Below, in pieces: positions 26,164 through 35,343 of a DNA stretch of 64,000 nt. Position 1 is the first letter of the stretch. Each line of letters begins with the position of its first letter. The DNA is from Robinsoniella peoriensis (GTDB taxonomy: Bacteria; Bacillota; Clostridia; Lachnospirales; Lachnospiraceae): contig NZ_JTGN01000003.1 of assembly GCF_000797495.1 (NCBI RefSeq), positions 232,357 to 296,356 on the forward strand, read 5' to 3'. The notes beneath the pieces were generated by a model that made no database searches, was not told the origin of the DNA, and worked only from the letters and a program-made list of their open reading frames with translations. Both the position numbers and the translations under genes were made by a program.

Positions 26164-27105
26164 ATGAATAAGTCTGAAAGAATAAATGATATGATGTTAT
26201 TTCTAAATGATAATAATATTTTCAATCTGAAAGATTTGATGGAAAAGTATAGTATTTCAAAAAGCACAGCGCTGAGAGACGTGGAGGCTTTAGAACGTAT
26301 CGGCATGCCAATATATTCACAAAGCGGCAGAAACGGTTATTATGGTATATTACGCAATCGATTGTTGTCGCCTATTGTATTTAACATCGATGAAGTATAT
26401 GCATTATATTTTTCATTGCTTACATTGCGGGATTATGAAAGCACCCCCTTTCATTTGTGTGCTGAAAAACTAAAAAAGAAATTTGAACTTTGTTTATCCC
26501 CAGAAAAAATTGATATGCTTCGCAGAGTTGAAAGAGTATTTAGTCTGGCTGGGATACAACATAGAAATCATTGCGAATATCTAAGTGCAATTTTACAATC
26601 AGCCATAGAGGAAAAAGTCTGCATAATAACCTATCGAAAAAATGGTCATAAAATAGATTATCCCATTCAATTTTTTAATATTTCCTCTGCATATGGACAA
26701 TGGTATGCAACGGGCTACGACTTTGAGACAGACAGCCCGAAAGTGTTTCGCTGTGACAAGATTATGGATGTTAGGGAATGCAGTCATTGCAAATCCAAAC
26801 CACTTGAAGTATTTGAGAAATCAGCCGACAAATTGTATAAAATGCAGGATGCAGTGGATTTTAAGGTGGAAATATCCGAAAGAGGAGTAGACTTGTATTA
26901 TAAAGAACACTATCCGTCCATGGAGCTTTGTATAGAAAATGGTCGATATTTCATTCGTGGTTTTTATAACAAGGGCGAGGAGAAATTTATTGCAGATTAC
27001 TTTATTGCTTATGGGGAATCCATAATATTCATACAAACGGCATCATTGAAAGCGGTAATTTTAGAAAGACTACATTCCCTAAAAAAATATTTTGCAGATG
27101 TATAA
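26164..27105 (+). CDS. HTH/WYL-domain transcriptional regulator
   Basis: The chosen ATG (26164) follows AGGTGG and begins MNKSERINDMMLFL; the frame is open from 26095 but earlier codons lack a site. The 313-residue product has an N-terminal winged helix (STALRDVEALERIGMPIYS) and a WYL domain (about 130-220, with YRKNGHKIDYPIQFF and GQWYATGYD), ending in a WCX-like C-terminal domain. WYL regulators sense nucleic-acid-derived or small ligands. It is divergent from the S51 peptidase gene with about 100 bp between the starts; TATAAT lies at 26099-26104. Confidence 0.85.
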   Translation: MNKSERINDMMLFLNDNNIFNLKDLMEKYSISKSTALRDVEALERIGMPIYSQSGRNGYYGILRNRLLSPIVFNIDEVYALYFSLLTLRDYESTPFHLCAEKLKKKFELCLSPEKIDMLRRVERVFSLAGIQHRNHCEYLSAILQSAIEEKVCIITYRKNGHKIDYPIQFFNISSAYGQWYATGYDFETDSPKVFRCDKIMDVRECSHCKSKPLEVFEKSADKLYKMQDAVDFKVEISERGVDLYYKEHYPSMELCIENGRYFIRGFYNKGEEKFIADYFIAYGESIIFIQTASLKAVILERLHSLKKYFADV

Positions 27106-27146
27106 ACAGTATGCAGGTATGTATGCAGAATTCTGAAGAACCAATG

Positions 27147-27184
27147 AAAAAAGCTGCACCTATTTTTAGTTGCAGCATTTTCAT
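27147..27184. terminator. bidirectional terminator
   Basis: GCTGCA and TGCAGC form a stem flanked by AAAAAA on the left and a T-run on the right. It sits between the convergent WYL regulator and alpha/beta-hydrolase genes, so it can serve both. Confidence 0.75.
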
Positions 27185-27203
27185 AGTAAAGTTTAATTAT
27201 ATT

Positions 27204-28214
27204 TTACTTATCAGCCAGATCGGCTTTTCCGTGCAGCACATCTTTAAGTAAAATATGACACATTTTTTTAGGCTCCTCAAAACATGGGCTATGAGCGGAA
27301 CGTTCAAAGGTATAGAAACCTTTTACCGGAGCGTCTATGTTCTGAACGAATTGTTTCGCTAACACGTAAGAAACCTGGTAATCAAACTTTCCATGGAGCA
27401 CGTAGACCGGTACTTCCAGCTGGGGAACTTTTTTACAAAAATCACTTTGCAGTACAAAATCCCAGAGGCAGTTCAGAGAAAAACTGTTGCCCAATGGGTA
27501 CTTCATTTTTTCACTCCATGTATAACCTTTATAACCAAGTACCATTTTTACACAATCCATCATAGAGTTGCTGCGGTGCATGGTGCCAATACCAAGTTTT
27601 TGCATGCCGTCACTACGTAGAGAGAGGTATTTTATATCGATTTCGGCGCCTTTATCGATGGGAAACTTTTTAAATTTACGGACCATTTTTTTCTTGCCGG
27701 CGCTTTGGAATTTTTTGACCATAAAGGTATATGCAAGCCTTTCTGACTCTGCCTGTCGGGCAACCTGCCCTATGCCGATATAGGCATGAAAAAGCTCCGG
27801 TGCCTGCTGCACCGTAAGGATCCCCAGGACAGTTCCCCAGGAATGCCCCATTATGTATATTTTATTTTTCCTAAAACGTCTGCGCAGATAGTTGACTACC
27901 GCTACAGTGTCAGAAATCATCTGATCGATTGTCATCATTTCTTTTGGAATACTGCGATTGTAAGAAATTCCGCTGCCTCTTTGTTCCCACCAGCATACCG
28001 TAAATATTTTTTCCAGTCCGGTTGGATGTTTCTGGGTAAATGCAATCTCCGGTGATCCAGGACCCCCATGAAGGAATAATAATACCGGATTATCAGTGTC
28101 CTTGCTTTGCAAAAACATACCTTGCTTCATATCATTGATTTCCACACGAATCTTTTCGTTTAATTGTTGTTTTATTTTTCGCCCCCTTTTGCCATATATA
28201 AAATAGTTACCCAT
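27204..28214 (-). CDS. alpha/beta hydrolase (proline iminopeptidase-like)
   Basis: The 336-residue enzyme has the oxyanion-hole motif HGGPG (about 50-54), WWEQRGSG, and the nucleophile elbow GHSWG (Ser near 125). A catalytic Asp is in HGKFDYQV and the catalytic His in SAHSP. This is the pattern of proline iminopeptidases (S33) and related esterases. There is no signal peptide; the basic N-terminus (about 30 residues) is longer than usual, and the ribosome site is weak, so a later start such as the Met at residue 29 is possible. It is convergent with the WYL gene. Confidence 0.85.
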   Translation of the reverse strand: MGNYFIYGKRGRKIKQQLNEKIRVEINDMKQGMFLQSKDTDNPVLLFLHGGPGSPEIAFTQKHPTGLEKIFTVCWWEQRGSGISYNRSIPKEMMTIDQMISDTVAVVNYLRRRFRKNKIYIMGHSWGTVLGILTVQQAPELFHAYIGIGQVARQAESERLAYTFMVKKFQSAGKKKMVRKFKKFPIDKGAEIDIKYLSLRSDGMQKLGIGTMHRSNSMMDCVKMVLGYKGYTWSEKMKYPLGNSFSLNCLWDFVLQSDFCKKVPQLEVPVYVLHGKFDYQVSYVLAKQFVQNIDAPVKGFYTFERSAHSPCFEEPKKMCHILLKDVLHGKADLADK

Positions 28215-28548
28215 TCTGCATAATGTGCCTCATTTAAAGTTACTTTATTTTAGCATATCAGAAGGGAGATTACCAGGGCGGATTATGCGGTCAAAATGGT
28301 TAAAATGAACGGTCGGCAACACTGTTTACAGCATGCCTGTGAGCAGTAACATAATTTTTCTAATATGCTCAAATATGCAAAGGGATGATATTGCTTATGG
28401 GATAAAAGAAAGTTATAATGAGAGAAAGGGATGTTTCGAAAAGCCATATGGGATTGGAGTAAAAATACTGGTTGATGGGATGACAGGACGAATGAACTCT
28501 GATCGGGTAAACGCTTGTATAAATATGTGTGCATCGGGAGGTATTGTG
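28215..28548. other. intergenic region, promoter only
   Basis: This 334-bp gap between the divergent hydrolase and zinc-ribbon genes contains a promoter at 28391-28419. I see no gene or repeat in the rest. Confidence 0.6.
28391..28419 (+). promoter_or_regulatory. sigma-A-type promoter
   Basis: TTGCTT (28391-28396), a 17-bp spacer and TATAAT (28414-28419). It supports the start at 28549, because an upstream start would lie before the promoter. Confidence 0.65.
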
Positions 28549-29415
28549 ATGGAAGAACTTGTATGTCAGAATTGTAATGGGAAATTAAAGGTTGATTTGA
28601 CAACAAAAATAGCTGTCTGTGACTACTGCAAAGCGGCATTTATGCTTGGTGAATCTCCAGAGATTTCGGAAAAGCAACGGGAACTGCAAAATATAAAACA
28701 ATTGCAAACAGTTGGTGAATATGAGGAATGTGATAAAAGGTTTAAAAAGCTAATTAAAAAATATCCGACTGACTATGAGATTCTTTGGGAATATGTTTTA
28801 CATGTTACTAATAATTTAAATGAATATATGATCGGTGTGCTGCTTTCGGAGGACGTTCTGGAAGCTCAGGAATGTGCAAAAAAAGCAATCAAACTGGCTC
28901 CGGATTTGATTTCAGAAAAAATATCTAAGGATTGGTCCACATATGTCGGAGTGTATAATGATTTTTTACAAAAAGGTAAAGAGGAAAAAGAAGAAAAGAG
29001 AAAAACGGGTCTAAATAGAATAATAGACGGGGATTTAGATAGTCTGGATGGTTTTTATTTTGGATGCCTGGTCTCAGAAAGCAGCTATTTATATTACTCT
29101 GAAGGTAAGCTTAATCTCTGTGCTCTGGTGCGGGACGGAGGATATACAACGGAACAGAAAGCACCAGAAAAGCTTCTGCGGGAGCGGTTTGAAGTAATAT
29201 TAGATGAAGAAGGCTTTTTTATACAAAGACAGGTTCAGAATCGCTTGTTTTCTCAAAAAATAATTGAGGAACGCCTGATTTTGGATGGAAAAACGGTTCA
29301 GCTGGTGAAAGTAAAGCACTATGATGGAGGCGGGCGGTACAATGATTTTTGTACTGTAAAATTAGGAAATGAGGAGAAATTGCTGATGGGAGCCGGAAGA
29401 GGACAGCTGAAATAG
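28549..29415 (+). CDS. zinc-ribbon hypothetical protein
   Basis: The start ATG 28549 has GGGAGG 7 nt upstream. The 288-residue product begins with a zinc ribbon (CQNCNGKL, then CDYC, about residues 7-29). A helical TPR-like segment follows (EYEECDKRFKKLIKKYPTDYEILWEYV), then a Lys/Glu-rich hinge near 150 and a C-terminal region with no recognised motif. The ribbon plus tetratricopeptide-like helices is common in uncharacterised Firmicutes cytoplasmic proteins. It is likely monocistronic. I do not assign a function. Confidence 0.75.
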   Translation: MEELVCQNCNGKLKVDLTTKIAVCDYCKAAFMLGESPEISEKQRELQNIKQLQTVGEYEECDKRFKKLIKKYPTDYEILWEYVLHVTNNLNEYMIGVLLSEDVLEAQECAKKAIKLAPDLISEKISKDWSTYVGVYNDFLQKGKEEKEEKRKTGLNRIIDGDLDSLDGFYFGCLVSESSYLYYSEGKLNLCALVRDGGYTTEQKAPEKLLRERFEVILDEEGFFIQRQVQNRLFSQKIIEERLILDGKTVQLVKVKHYDGGGRYNDFCTVKLGNEEKLLMGAGRGQLK

Positions 29416-29494
29416 AATTTGGCATATACTATATTCTAATCCCACACCCCCCTGCATACAATGTTAAAAACACAGTGATTGCAGGGGGATTTCC

Positions 29495-29752
29495 TTGAAA
29501 GGTTATATTGAGGAAAGGGCAATAGACATTGCGAATTATATCATAGAACAAAATGCCACAGTAAGACAAACAGCGAAGAAATTTGGGATAAGCAAAAGTA
29601 CGGTACATAAGGATGTCACCGAAAGACTGCTTCAGATTAATCCAACGCTGGCCAAATGTGCCAGGAAGGTATTGGATGTCAACAAGTCCGAGCGTCATAT
29701 AAGAGGTGGGCTTGCTACACGGGAAAAATATCTTCATCAGACAAACCAATAG
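29495..29752 (+). CDS. spoIIID: sporulation transcriptional regulator SpoIIID
   Basis: The start is TTG 29495 after GCAGGGGG. The 85-residue protein matches SpoIIID closely: IEERAIDIANYIIEQ, the helix-turn-helix SKSTVHKDVTERL, and the basic C-terminal RHIRGG. SpoIIID switches mother-cell transcription between sigma-E and sigma-K during sporulation. A CATACAAT box at 29456-29463 resembles a sigma-E -10 element; I could not place a matching -35 at normal spacing. A terminator follows, so it is monocistronic. Its presence marks the host as a spore former by descent. Confidence 0.93.
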   Translation: MKGYIEERAIDIANYIIEQNATVRQTAKKFGISKSTVHKDVTERLLQINPTLAKCARKVLDVNKSERHIRGGLATREKYLHQTNQ

Positions 29753-29781
29753 TCAGGGATTCACAGAGGGAGTTATGAAAA

Positions 29782-29816
29782 GCGGGGACACGAAAATGGA
29801 TGTTCCCCGTTTTTTT
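29782..29816 (+). terminator. intrinsic terminator after spoIIID
   Basis: CGGGGA pairs with TCCCCG, flanked by AAAA before and a seven-T run after. Confidence 0.85.
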
Positions 29817-29880
29817 CTAAGATCCGGCAAATAATATCAGATAAACGTCAAAAAGCTGCAAATTTCATATAATATCTCTA

Positions 29881-29909
29881 TTGTATTCCATATGTATAGG
29901 GGATATAAT
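29881..29909 (+). promoter_or_regulatory. sigma-A-type promoter for the DNA glycosylase gene
   Basis: TTGTAT (29881-29886), a 17-bp spacer and TATAAT (29904-29909). The leader contains a hairpin AAAGCCAGGC/GCCGGGCTTT at about 29927-29952, without a T-run long enough to call it a terminator. Confidence 0.75.
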
Positions 29910-29971
29910 ATTATAGTTTCTTGTAAAAGCCAGGCACTTAAGCCGGGCTTTCGTTCAGACAGGAGTAAGAT

Positions 29972-30484
29972 ATGAAATTAAAAGATAATCAACAGTATAC
30001 CCATTTGTCCCATACCTTTGATCCGGTATTTGACAAAGATTCTAAAATACTGATACTTGGAACATTTCCTTCCGTAAAATCCAGAGAAAATCAATTTTAT
30101 TATGGGCACAAACAGAATCGGTTCTGGAAAATCATAGCTGCGCTGACTGAAGGCGAAGTTCCTGTGACAATTGAGGAAAAGAAGACCCTTCTGTTGAATA
30201 ACCACATTGCGATCTGGGATGTAATAGCAAGCTGTGATATCATTGGTTCCAGTGACAGTTCCATTAAAAATGTCATTGCGGCAGATCTTCCATTGATTCT
30301 GGGACAGGCTGATATCGGAAAAATATACGCCAACGGTGGAAAAGCATATGAGCTTTATCAAAAGTATTCTTTTCCAGAGACAGAGCGTGAAATCACTCGT
30401 CTTCCAAGCAGCAGTCCGGCAAATGCTGCATTCAATATGGAACGGCTGCTGGAAGAGTGGAAACAGATAAAGGAATATATTTGA
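29972..30484 (+). CDS. family-6 uracil/hypoxanthine-DNA glycosylase
   Basis: The 170-residue protein has the hallmark of family-6 DNA-deoxyinosine glycosylases: GTFPSVKSRENQFYYGHKQN with FW following (about 30-51), IWDVIASCDIIGSSD (about 80-95) and the closing SSSPANAAFN (about 146-155). These enzymes remove hypoxanthine (deaminated adenine) or uracil from DNA in base excision repair. GACAGGAG precedes the ATG. The MATE gene begins 79 bp after the stop and is probably cotranscribed. Confidence 0.9.
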   Translation: MKLKDNQQYTHLSHTFDPVFDKDSKILILGTFPSVKSRENQFYYGHKQNRFWKIIAALTEGEVPVTIEEKKTLLLNNHIAIWDVIASCDIIGSSDSSIKNVIAADLPLILGQADIGKIYANGGKAYELYQKYSFPETEREITRLPSSSPANAAFNMERLLEEWKQIKEYI

Positions 30485-30562
30485 TAACAGAAGAAGATTA
30501 CGTTGCGAAACTGCAAATCAGCAAGTAAATGTACAGGAAGAGAAGAATTGGGGGAGAGAACA

Positions 30563-31888
30563 ATGATGTTCACAAATAAACAGCTGAAGCAATTAATTGT
30601 ACCTTTGATTATTGAACAGCTGTTGTCGGTAACCGTAGGAATGGCGGATTCGGTAATGATCGCCAGTGTAGGAGAGTCAGCAGTATCGGGTGTATCGCTG
30701 GTAGATACCGTAATGGTCCTGCTGATCAATATTTTTGCGGCATTGGCGACTGGAGGTGCAGTCGTAGCAGGGCAGTACATAGGCCAGAAGCGTGCAGAGC
30801 GCTCTTGTAAGGCCGCAGAACAGCTGGTCCTGTTTACTACTGTACTTTCTATTATTATTACTGCGGTGGTCTATCTGGGGCAGGGATTGATCCTGCACGG
30901 CGTATTTGGGCAGATAGAAGCAGATGTCATGGGACATGCAGAGACATATCTAGTAATTGTAACGGCATCCATCCCGTTTATTGCCCTGTATAACAGCGGT
31001 GCAGCATTGTTTCGTGCAATGGGCAATTCCAAAGTTTCTATGAAAACATCACTGCTTATGAATGCCATAAATATAACAGGAAATGCTATCTTAATCTTTG
31101 GTTTGAAGATGGGAGTTGCAGGAGCGGCTATACCGACTCTGATTTCCAGAATCGTAGCAGCAGTCATAATGATACTGCTGCTTGCAAGAGCCAATCAGGA
31201 AATCCATCTTCCACGGCCATTTTCTATCAAATTCGACAGACATATGGTACGTAAAATTTTACATATCGGAATACCAAACGGTCTGGAAAACAGTATGTTC
31301 CAGCTGGGTAAAATCCTGGTACTCAGTCTGGTAGCCGGTTTTGGCACAGCATCTATCGCAGCAAATGCCGTGTCCAATACCATAGCAATGTTCCAGATTT
31401 TACCGGGGATGGCAATCGGATTTGCGATCCTGACAGTTGTATCCCAGTGTGTGGGCGCAGGGGATTACGACCAGGCAAAACATTATACCAAAAAGCTGAT
31501 GAAGATCGTCTATGTTGCCATGTGGGGCATGAACGTTATTATATTCCTGTTGCTGCCTTTGATCATGAAAGTCTATAATCTTTCTGATGTAACCGCGCAG
31601 ATGACAACACAGATATTAACCTACCATGCCATTTGCTGCTGTACGATCTGGCCCATGTCATTTTCATTGCCCAATACTCTGCGGGCTTCAAATGATGTGA
31701 GGCTGACCATGATAATATCCATATTATCCATGTGGATTTTCCGCATTGCTTTCAGTTATGTGCTGGGAAAATACCTGGGATGGGGTGTATTTGGCGTATG
31801 GGTAGCCATGACCATAGACTGGCTGTTCCGTGGAATCTGCTTCATGATCCGTTATGCCAGAGGAAAGTGGCAGTATCAGAAGATATAA
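30563..31888 (+). CDS. MATE-family multidrug/sodium exporter
   Basis: The ATG at 30563 follows GGGGGAG; codons upstream lack a ribosome site. The roughly 441-residue product has 12 predicted membrane helices in two pseudo-symmetric halves with typical MATE features: LIVPLIIEQLLSVTVGMADS at the N-terminus and LHIGIPNGLENSMFQLGK at the start of the second half. It belongs to the DinF/NorM-like branch common in Clostridia. Substrate cannot be read from sequence. Confidence 0.9.
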   Translation: MMFTNKQLKQLIVPLIIEQLLSVTVGMADSVMIASVGESAVSGVSLVDTVMVLLINIFAALATGGAVVAGQYIGQKRAERSCKAAEQLVLFTTVLSIIITAVVYLGQGLILHGVFGQIEADVMGHAETYLVIVTASIPFIALYNSGAALFRAMGNSKVSMKTSLLMNAINITGNAILIFGLKMGVAGAAIPTLISRIVAAVIMILLLARANQEIHLPRPFSIKFDRHMVRKILHIGIPNGLENSMFQLGKILVLSLVAGFGTASIAANAVSNTIAMFQILPGMAIGFAILTVVSQCVGAGDYDQAKHYTKKLMKIVYVAMWGMNVIIFLLLPLIMKVYNLSDVTAQMTTQILTYHAICCCTIWPMSFSLPNTLRASNDVRLTMIISILSMWIFRIAFSYVLGKYLGWGVFGVWVAMTIDWLFRGICFMIRYARGKWQYQKI

Positions 31889-32012
31889 ATGAGTGTGTGC
31901 AGTGGGCAGAATTCAATGATCCAACAGCCCCTTGTATTGGTTAAATTTTATCATTTATATAAAAATTTGGTATTTTATTTAAAAATAGGATGAAAAAAAT
32001 AAAGTAAATTAC

Positions 32013-32041
32013 TTGTAAAACTGTATTTCTTCCATTATAAT
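32013..32041 (+). promoter_or_regulatory. guaA promoter
   Basis: TTGTAA (32013-32018), a 17-bp spacer and TATAAT (32036-32041). The leader is only about 50 nt and holds no recognisable purine riboswitch. Confidence 0.75.
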
Positions 32042-32096
32042 GGAGAGAATGCATCATAAAGACTAAGGAATGAAAGAAAACGTAGGAGGACAAACC

Positions 32097-33638
32097 GTGA
32101 AAAGAGAAATGGTTATAGTACTGGATTTTGGCGGACAATATAATCAGTTAATAGCAAGACGTGTACGAGAATGCAATGTTTACTGTGAGGTGCATCCTTA
32201 TGACATGGATCTTGAAACCATAAAAGAAATGAATCCAAAAGGAATTATTTTCACCGGCGGACCAAACAGTGTCTATGGAGAAGATTCACCAACCTGCACA
32301 AAAGAAATATTTGAGCTGGGCATCCCAATCCTGGGTATCTGCTACGGATCACAATTGATGGCACATTTACTGGGAGGAAAAGTCACAACTGCTCCTGTAA
32401 GTGAATATGGAAAAACGGAAGTAGATGTAGATACCAATTCCAAATTATTTGAGGGCATAGACGGCAAGACAATCTGCTGGATGAGCCACACAGACTATAT
32501 TGAAAATGCACCGGAAGGCTTCAGCATCAAAGCCCATACGCCAGTTTGCCCGGTAGCTGCAATGGAAATGCCAGAAAAGAACCTCTATGCGGTACAGTTC
32601 CACCCAGAAGTCGTACACACACAGCAGGGAACAAAAATGCTGTCAAACTTCGTATATAATGTCTGCGGTTGTGCAGGTGACTGGAAAATGGATTCCTTCG
32701 TAGAGACGTCCATCCAGCAGATCCGCGAAAAAGTCGGCAATGGAAAAGTGCTTTGCGCCCTTTCCGGCGGTGTGGATTCCTCTGTGGCAGCTGTAATGCT
32801 TGCAAAGGCAGTAGGAAAACAGCTGACCTGCGTATTCGTAGATCACGGTCTTCTCCGTAAGGACGAAGGAGATGAAGTAGAAGCCGTATTCGGTCCGGAA
32901 GGCCATTATGATCTGAACTTCATACGCGTAAACGTACAGGACAGATTCTATGAAAAACTGGCAGGTGCTGAAGAACCGGAAGAAAAGAGAAAAATCATTG
33001 GTGAAGAATTCATCCGTGTATTCGAAGAAGAAGCTCAGAAAATCGGAAAGGTTGATTACCTGGTACAGGGAACAATTTATCCGGACGTAATCGAAAGCGG
33101 CTTAGGAAAATCAGCAGTGATCAAATCCCACCACAATGTGGGAGGACTCCCCGACTATGTTGATTTCAAAGAAATTATTGAGCCTCTGCGCCTCTTATTT
33201 AAAGATGAAGTACGTAAGGCCGGCTTAGAGCTGGGTATCCCGGAATATCTCGTATTCAGACAGCCATTCCCGGGCCCGGGACTTGCTATCCGTATCATTG
33301 GAGAAGTAACGGCTGAGAAGATTGAGATACTGCAAGAAGCAGATTTTATATATCGTGAGGAAATTGCAAAAGCTGGTGTTGATAAACAAATTGGACAGTA
33401 TTTTGCGGCTCTTACGAATATGAGATCCGTTGGTGTTATGGGAGATGAGAGAACGTATGACTATGCTGTGGCATTGCGTGCGGTTACTACATCGGACTTT
33501 ATGACGGCGGAGTCGGCAGAACTGCCTTGGGAAGTGCTGGGGAAAGTGACCAGCAGGATCGTGAATGAGGTGAAGCATGTGAATAGGGTGCTTTATGATT
33601 GTACGGGGAAACCGCCGGCTACGATTGAGTTTGAGTAA
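32097..33638 (+). CDS. guaA: GMP synthase (glutamine-hydrolysing)
   Basis: The start is GTG 32097 with AGGAGG (32083-32088) upstream; 513 residues. The glutamine amidotransferase domain carries the catalytic Cys in GICYGSQ, with His and Glu in QFHPE. The ATP pyrophosphatase domain has the PP-loop SGGVDSS, and the C-terminal dimerisation domain ends with the conserved KPPATIEFE. It aminates XMP to GMP in de novo purine synthesis. The gene is intact to its last residue. Its 3' end is a known insertion site for genomic islands, and here an AT-rich accessory region with recombination-like repeats begins 20 bp downstream. Confidence 0.97.
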   Translation: MKREMVIVLDFGGQYNQLIARRVRECNVYCEVHPYDMDLETIKEMNPKGIIFTGGPNSVYGEDSPTCTKEIFELGIPILGICYGSQLMAHLLGGKVTTAPVSEYGKTEVDVDTNSKLFEGIDGKTICWMSHTDYIENAPEGFSIKAHTPVCPVAAMEMPEKNLYAVQFHPEVVHTQQGTKMLSNFVYNVCGCAGDWKMDSFVETSIQQIREKVGNGKVLCALSGGVDSSVAAVMLAKAVGKQLTCVFVDHGLLRKDEGDEVEAVFGPEGHYDLNFIRVNVQDRFYEKLAGAEEPEEKRKIIGEEFIRVFEEEAQKIGKVDYLVQGTIYPDVIESGLGKSAVIKSHHNVGGLPDYVDFKEIIEPLRLLFKDEVRKAGLELGIPEYLVFRQPFPGPGLAIRIIGEVTAEKIEILQEADFIYREEIAKAGVDKQIGQYFAALTNMRSVGVMGDERTYDYAVALRAVTTSDFMTAESAELPWEVLGKVTSRIVNEVKHVNRVLYDCTGKPPATIEFE

Positions 33639-33658
33639 TAAAATGGAATTTACAAACC

Positions 33659-33719
33659 CAGTGTTTATGCGGATTCCAAACTAATTTGTTTAGTACGTGG
33701 CAACGATTTGGCAACATTT
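33659..33719 (+). repeat. att-like repeat cluster R1 after guaA
   Basis: TGTTTATGCGGATTCC recurs (with one change, as TGTTTATGCGGTTTCC) at 41968-41983, flanking the accessory island as a direct repeat of about 21 bp. From 33698 a pair of direct half-sites, TGGCAACGATT and TGGCAACATTT, follows with an 11-bp period. Confidence 0.7.
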
Positions 33720-33758
33720 ATGTTATCACCGATTGAATAAAATACTTCAATAACATAG

Positions 33759-33809
33759 AAAAACCTTACTGATTTTCAGATATATAACTGAATTTCGGTA
33801 AGGTTTTTT
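33759..33809. terminator. terminator downstream of guaA
   Basis: AAAAACCTTACTGATTTTCAG pairs imperfectly with CTGAATTTCGGTAAGG plus T6. The flanking A-run lets it act on both strands; it lies between guaA and a minus-strand fragment. The arm contains the inverse of the GAAAATCAGTAAG string found in repeats R2 and R3. Confidence 0.8.
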
Positions 33810-33813
33810 GTGT

Positions 33814-34017
33814 CTATTTTTTCTTTTTCCTTTTGCTTTCCTTTTCCAATTCTTCTGCGAGCATATCACTTAGCTCTTGAGAAGGAAGATGCACCCAATG
33901 CTTTGAGGTATCTAGTTTGGGGTAGTTGTAACGCCACTGGTCATATTCTTCTTTTGTGATGTTGCCCTGTTCCAGGTTGGCGGCTTCTTGCTGCCATGCA
34001 CGGAACATATCAAACAT
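33814..34017 (-). CDS. small conserved-looking fragment, mobile-element associated
   Basis: This 67-residue open frame (begins MFDMFRAWQQEAANLEQG, ends in a Lys-rich tail) resembles short proteins or C-terminal tails I have seen on Firmicutes integrative elements, but I cannot name the family with certainty. There is no ribosome site before its ATG, so it is probably a fragment. It lies between the guaA terminator and a relaxase remnant. Confidence 0.4.
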   Translation of the reverse strand: MFDMFRAWQQEAANLEQGNITKEEYDQWRYNYPKLDTSKHWVHLPSQELSDMLAEELEKESKRKKKK

Positions 34018-34071
34018 AGTTGTATAGGTTGAAAAGACCGATTTGTCCAGACGGAGGCACGGTTCGAATAA

Positions 34072-34752
34072 AGTGCCGGATTAGTAGAGAAAATTACAGA
34101 GAACATGGCAAGCGTAGAATCGTTGGAGGAGAATAGGGAAAAGGCAGAAAAAGCCGCAGAATAAGCAAGAAGCAGGGCAGAACTGGCTCTAAAGCAGACC
34201 CACATGTATGAACGGGAATTGGAAATACTTAAGCCTGTGATGGAGAGTGTTGACAGGGAATTAAGGGAATTCAGGGCGAAGGTGGAAGAGATACTTCCCC
34301 CGGCAAAGGCATTGGAACGGGCTGTCAATTACCGGGAAAACAAAGCAAAGCCATTATTTATAAAGATGAAGAATACGATAGCGGCATTAGCAGCAAGACT
34401 AGCGGAAATCATGCAGGAATTAAAGCGGGTTAGAGCAGGAAACAGGGAGCTAAAGGCAAAGAACAATCTGCTAATTTCAGGGTATGACAGTCTCGTTAAA
34501 GAAAATAGCAGCCTAAAACAGTTCTCTACCATGTTTGAGCGGGTGGTGCGTGTGTTAGGAGAAGGTAAGGTTTTTGCCGTTGTCAGGCAAGATGAAGTCC
34601 GGGAATGGCAAGAAGCGGAACAAAAGCAGGTGGAGCAATTGGAAAAAGAAAAAAGTATAAGACAACGTCTTGAAAAGGCGAAGCAAGATGCGGCAGTACC
34701 AATGTTTGGGCAGCCAAAGAAAAAGCCAAAAAGCAGAGGAATGGAAAGGTAG
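34072..34752 (+). pseudogene. remnant of a Mob/Pre-type relaxase C-terminus
   Basis: Coding sequence is continuous in one frame from 34072 except for a TAA at 34162-34164. The longest open part (34204-34752, 182 residues) is a Lys/Glu/Arg-rich coiled coil with no relaxase catalytic motifs, like the C-terminal half of plasmid mobilisation (Mob/Pre, MobA) proteins. The N-terminal catalytic half is absent. It marks a decayed mobilisable element. An independent coiled-coil gene starting at 34204 is possible, but there is no ribosome site. Confidence 0.6.
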
Positions 34753-34761
34753 GAAAATGAT

Positions 34762-34842
34762 ATGAAAAAGCACTTATATGATAAGAACAATATTAGAAGT
34801 GCAGCAGAAGAGGTTATACTGGCTGAGATTGTATATTGCTAA
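34762..34842 (+). pseudogene. internally deleted tnpV-like mini-gene
   Basis: The 26-codon frame joins a start resembling TnpV-type transposon proteins (MKKHLYDK) to a matching C-terminal end (NNIRSAAEEVILAEIVY). The roughly 80-90 residues normally between these are missing, and the frame is kept. A hairpin follows directly, as is usual after tnpV. The family assignment is from memory of the two ends. Confidence 0.5.
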
Positions 34843-34848
34843 TATGGG

Positions 34849-34878
34849 TAACGGGTGCGACTTTTGGCGCACCCGTTA
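34849..34878. terminator. strong hairpin after the tnpV-like remnant
   Basis: TAACGGGTGCG pairs perfectly with CGCACCCGTTA around an 8-base loop. The T-run is weak (TTGT). Confidence 0.65.
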
Positions 34879-34928
34879 TTGTATAGAAAGAGAATGTTAA
34901 GCATTCAAACAGCCCGAGAATAAGTTGG

Positions 34929-35036
34929 CTATTCGGATTCTTCAATCTTGATTATCCCATGTTCTCTTTCTATTTGTTCTAAATTTTGCATTAGGACGTA
35001 TTCACGCAAGGTAAATACACGCTTATTGGTTGCCAT
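34929..35036 (-). pseudogene. internally deleted copy of the ribbon-helix-helix gene
   Basis: The 35-codon frame (MATNKRVFTLR joined to EYVLMQNLEQIEREHG) aligns to both ends of the 59-residue protein encoded at 35164-35343. It lacks its central 24 or so residues, which contain the helix-turn-helix, while staying in frame. It is a paralogue reduced by an internal deletion. A GGAGG site is absent; only GGTGG remains upstream. Confidence 0.65.
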
Positions 35037-35163
35037 AATTTTTCCACCATTTCGAGTATGAATATATGGTAACCCAACTAGTCAGGGTTTTATACGTTCA
35101 TAAGACTGTCTAGTGATGGCACTTTGTACATGTAAGATGGCTTAAAACAGTAAAATAATATGT

Positions 35164-35343
35164 CTATTCTGCCTGATTGATTTCAATTACCCCATGTTCC
35201 ATCTCCATTTTCACCAAATGTTGCATAAGCACATATTCAATATAATTGGTCATAGAGCGGTGATTATCTGATGCTAATATGCCGATTTTATCAAAAACTT
35301 CATCTGTTAAACGTAAGGTGAATACACGTTTATCTGTAGCCAT
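35164..35343 (-). CDS. small ribbon-helix-helix (Arc-like) DNA-binding protein
   Basis: The 59-residue product starts MATDKRVFTLRLTDEVFDKI after GGAGG. Its strand-helix-helix pattern (VFTLRLTDEVFDKIGILA, then MTNYIEYVLMQHL) is typical of Arc/MetJ-type repressors of plasmids and integrative elements, which control mobilisation or antitoxin genes. No toxin partner is adjacent. The deleted paralogue lies 128 bp further left. Confidence 0.7.
   Translation of the reverse strand: MATDKRVFTLRLTDEVFDKIGILASDNHRSMTNYIEYVLMQHLVKMEMEHGVIEINQAE

Noticed and set aside
28333..28548. Longer N-terminus for the zinc-ribbon gene
   Set aside because: The promoter at 28391-28419 lies inside it, and ATG 28549 has the only good ribosome site.
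31889..32096. Purine riboswitch before guaA
   Set aside because: The promoter lies at 32013-32041, leaving about 50 nt of leader, too short and without the aptamer core.
33912..34328. Minus-strand 138-residue open frame
   Set aside because: It is antisense to the relaxase remnant, which has the more plausible coiled-coil composition; no ribosome site.
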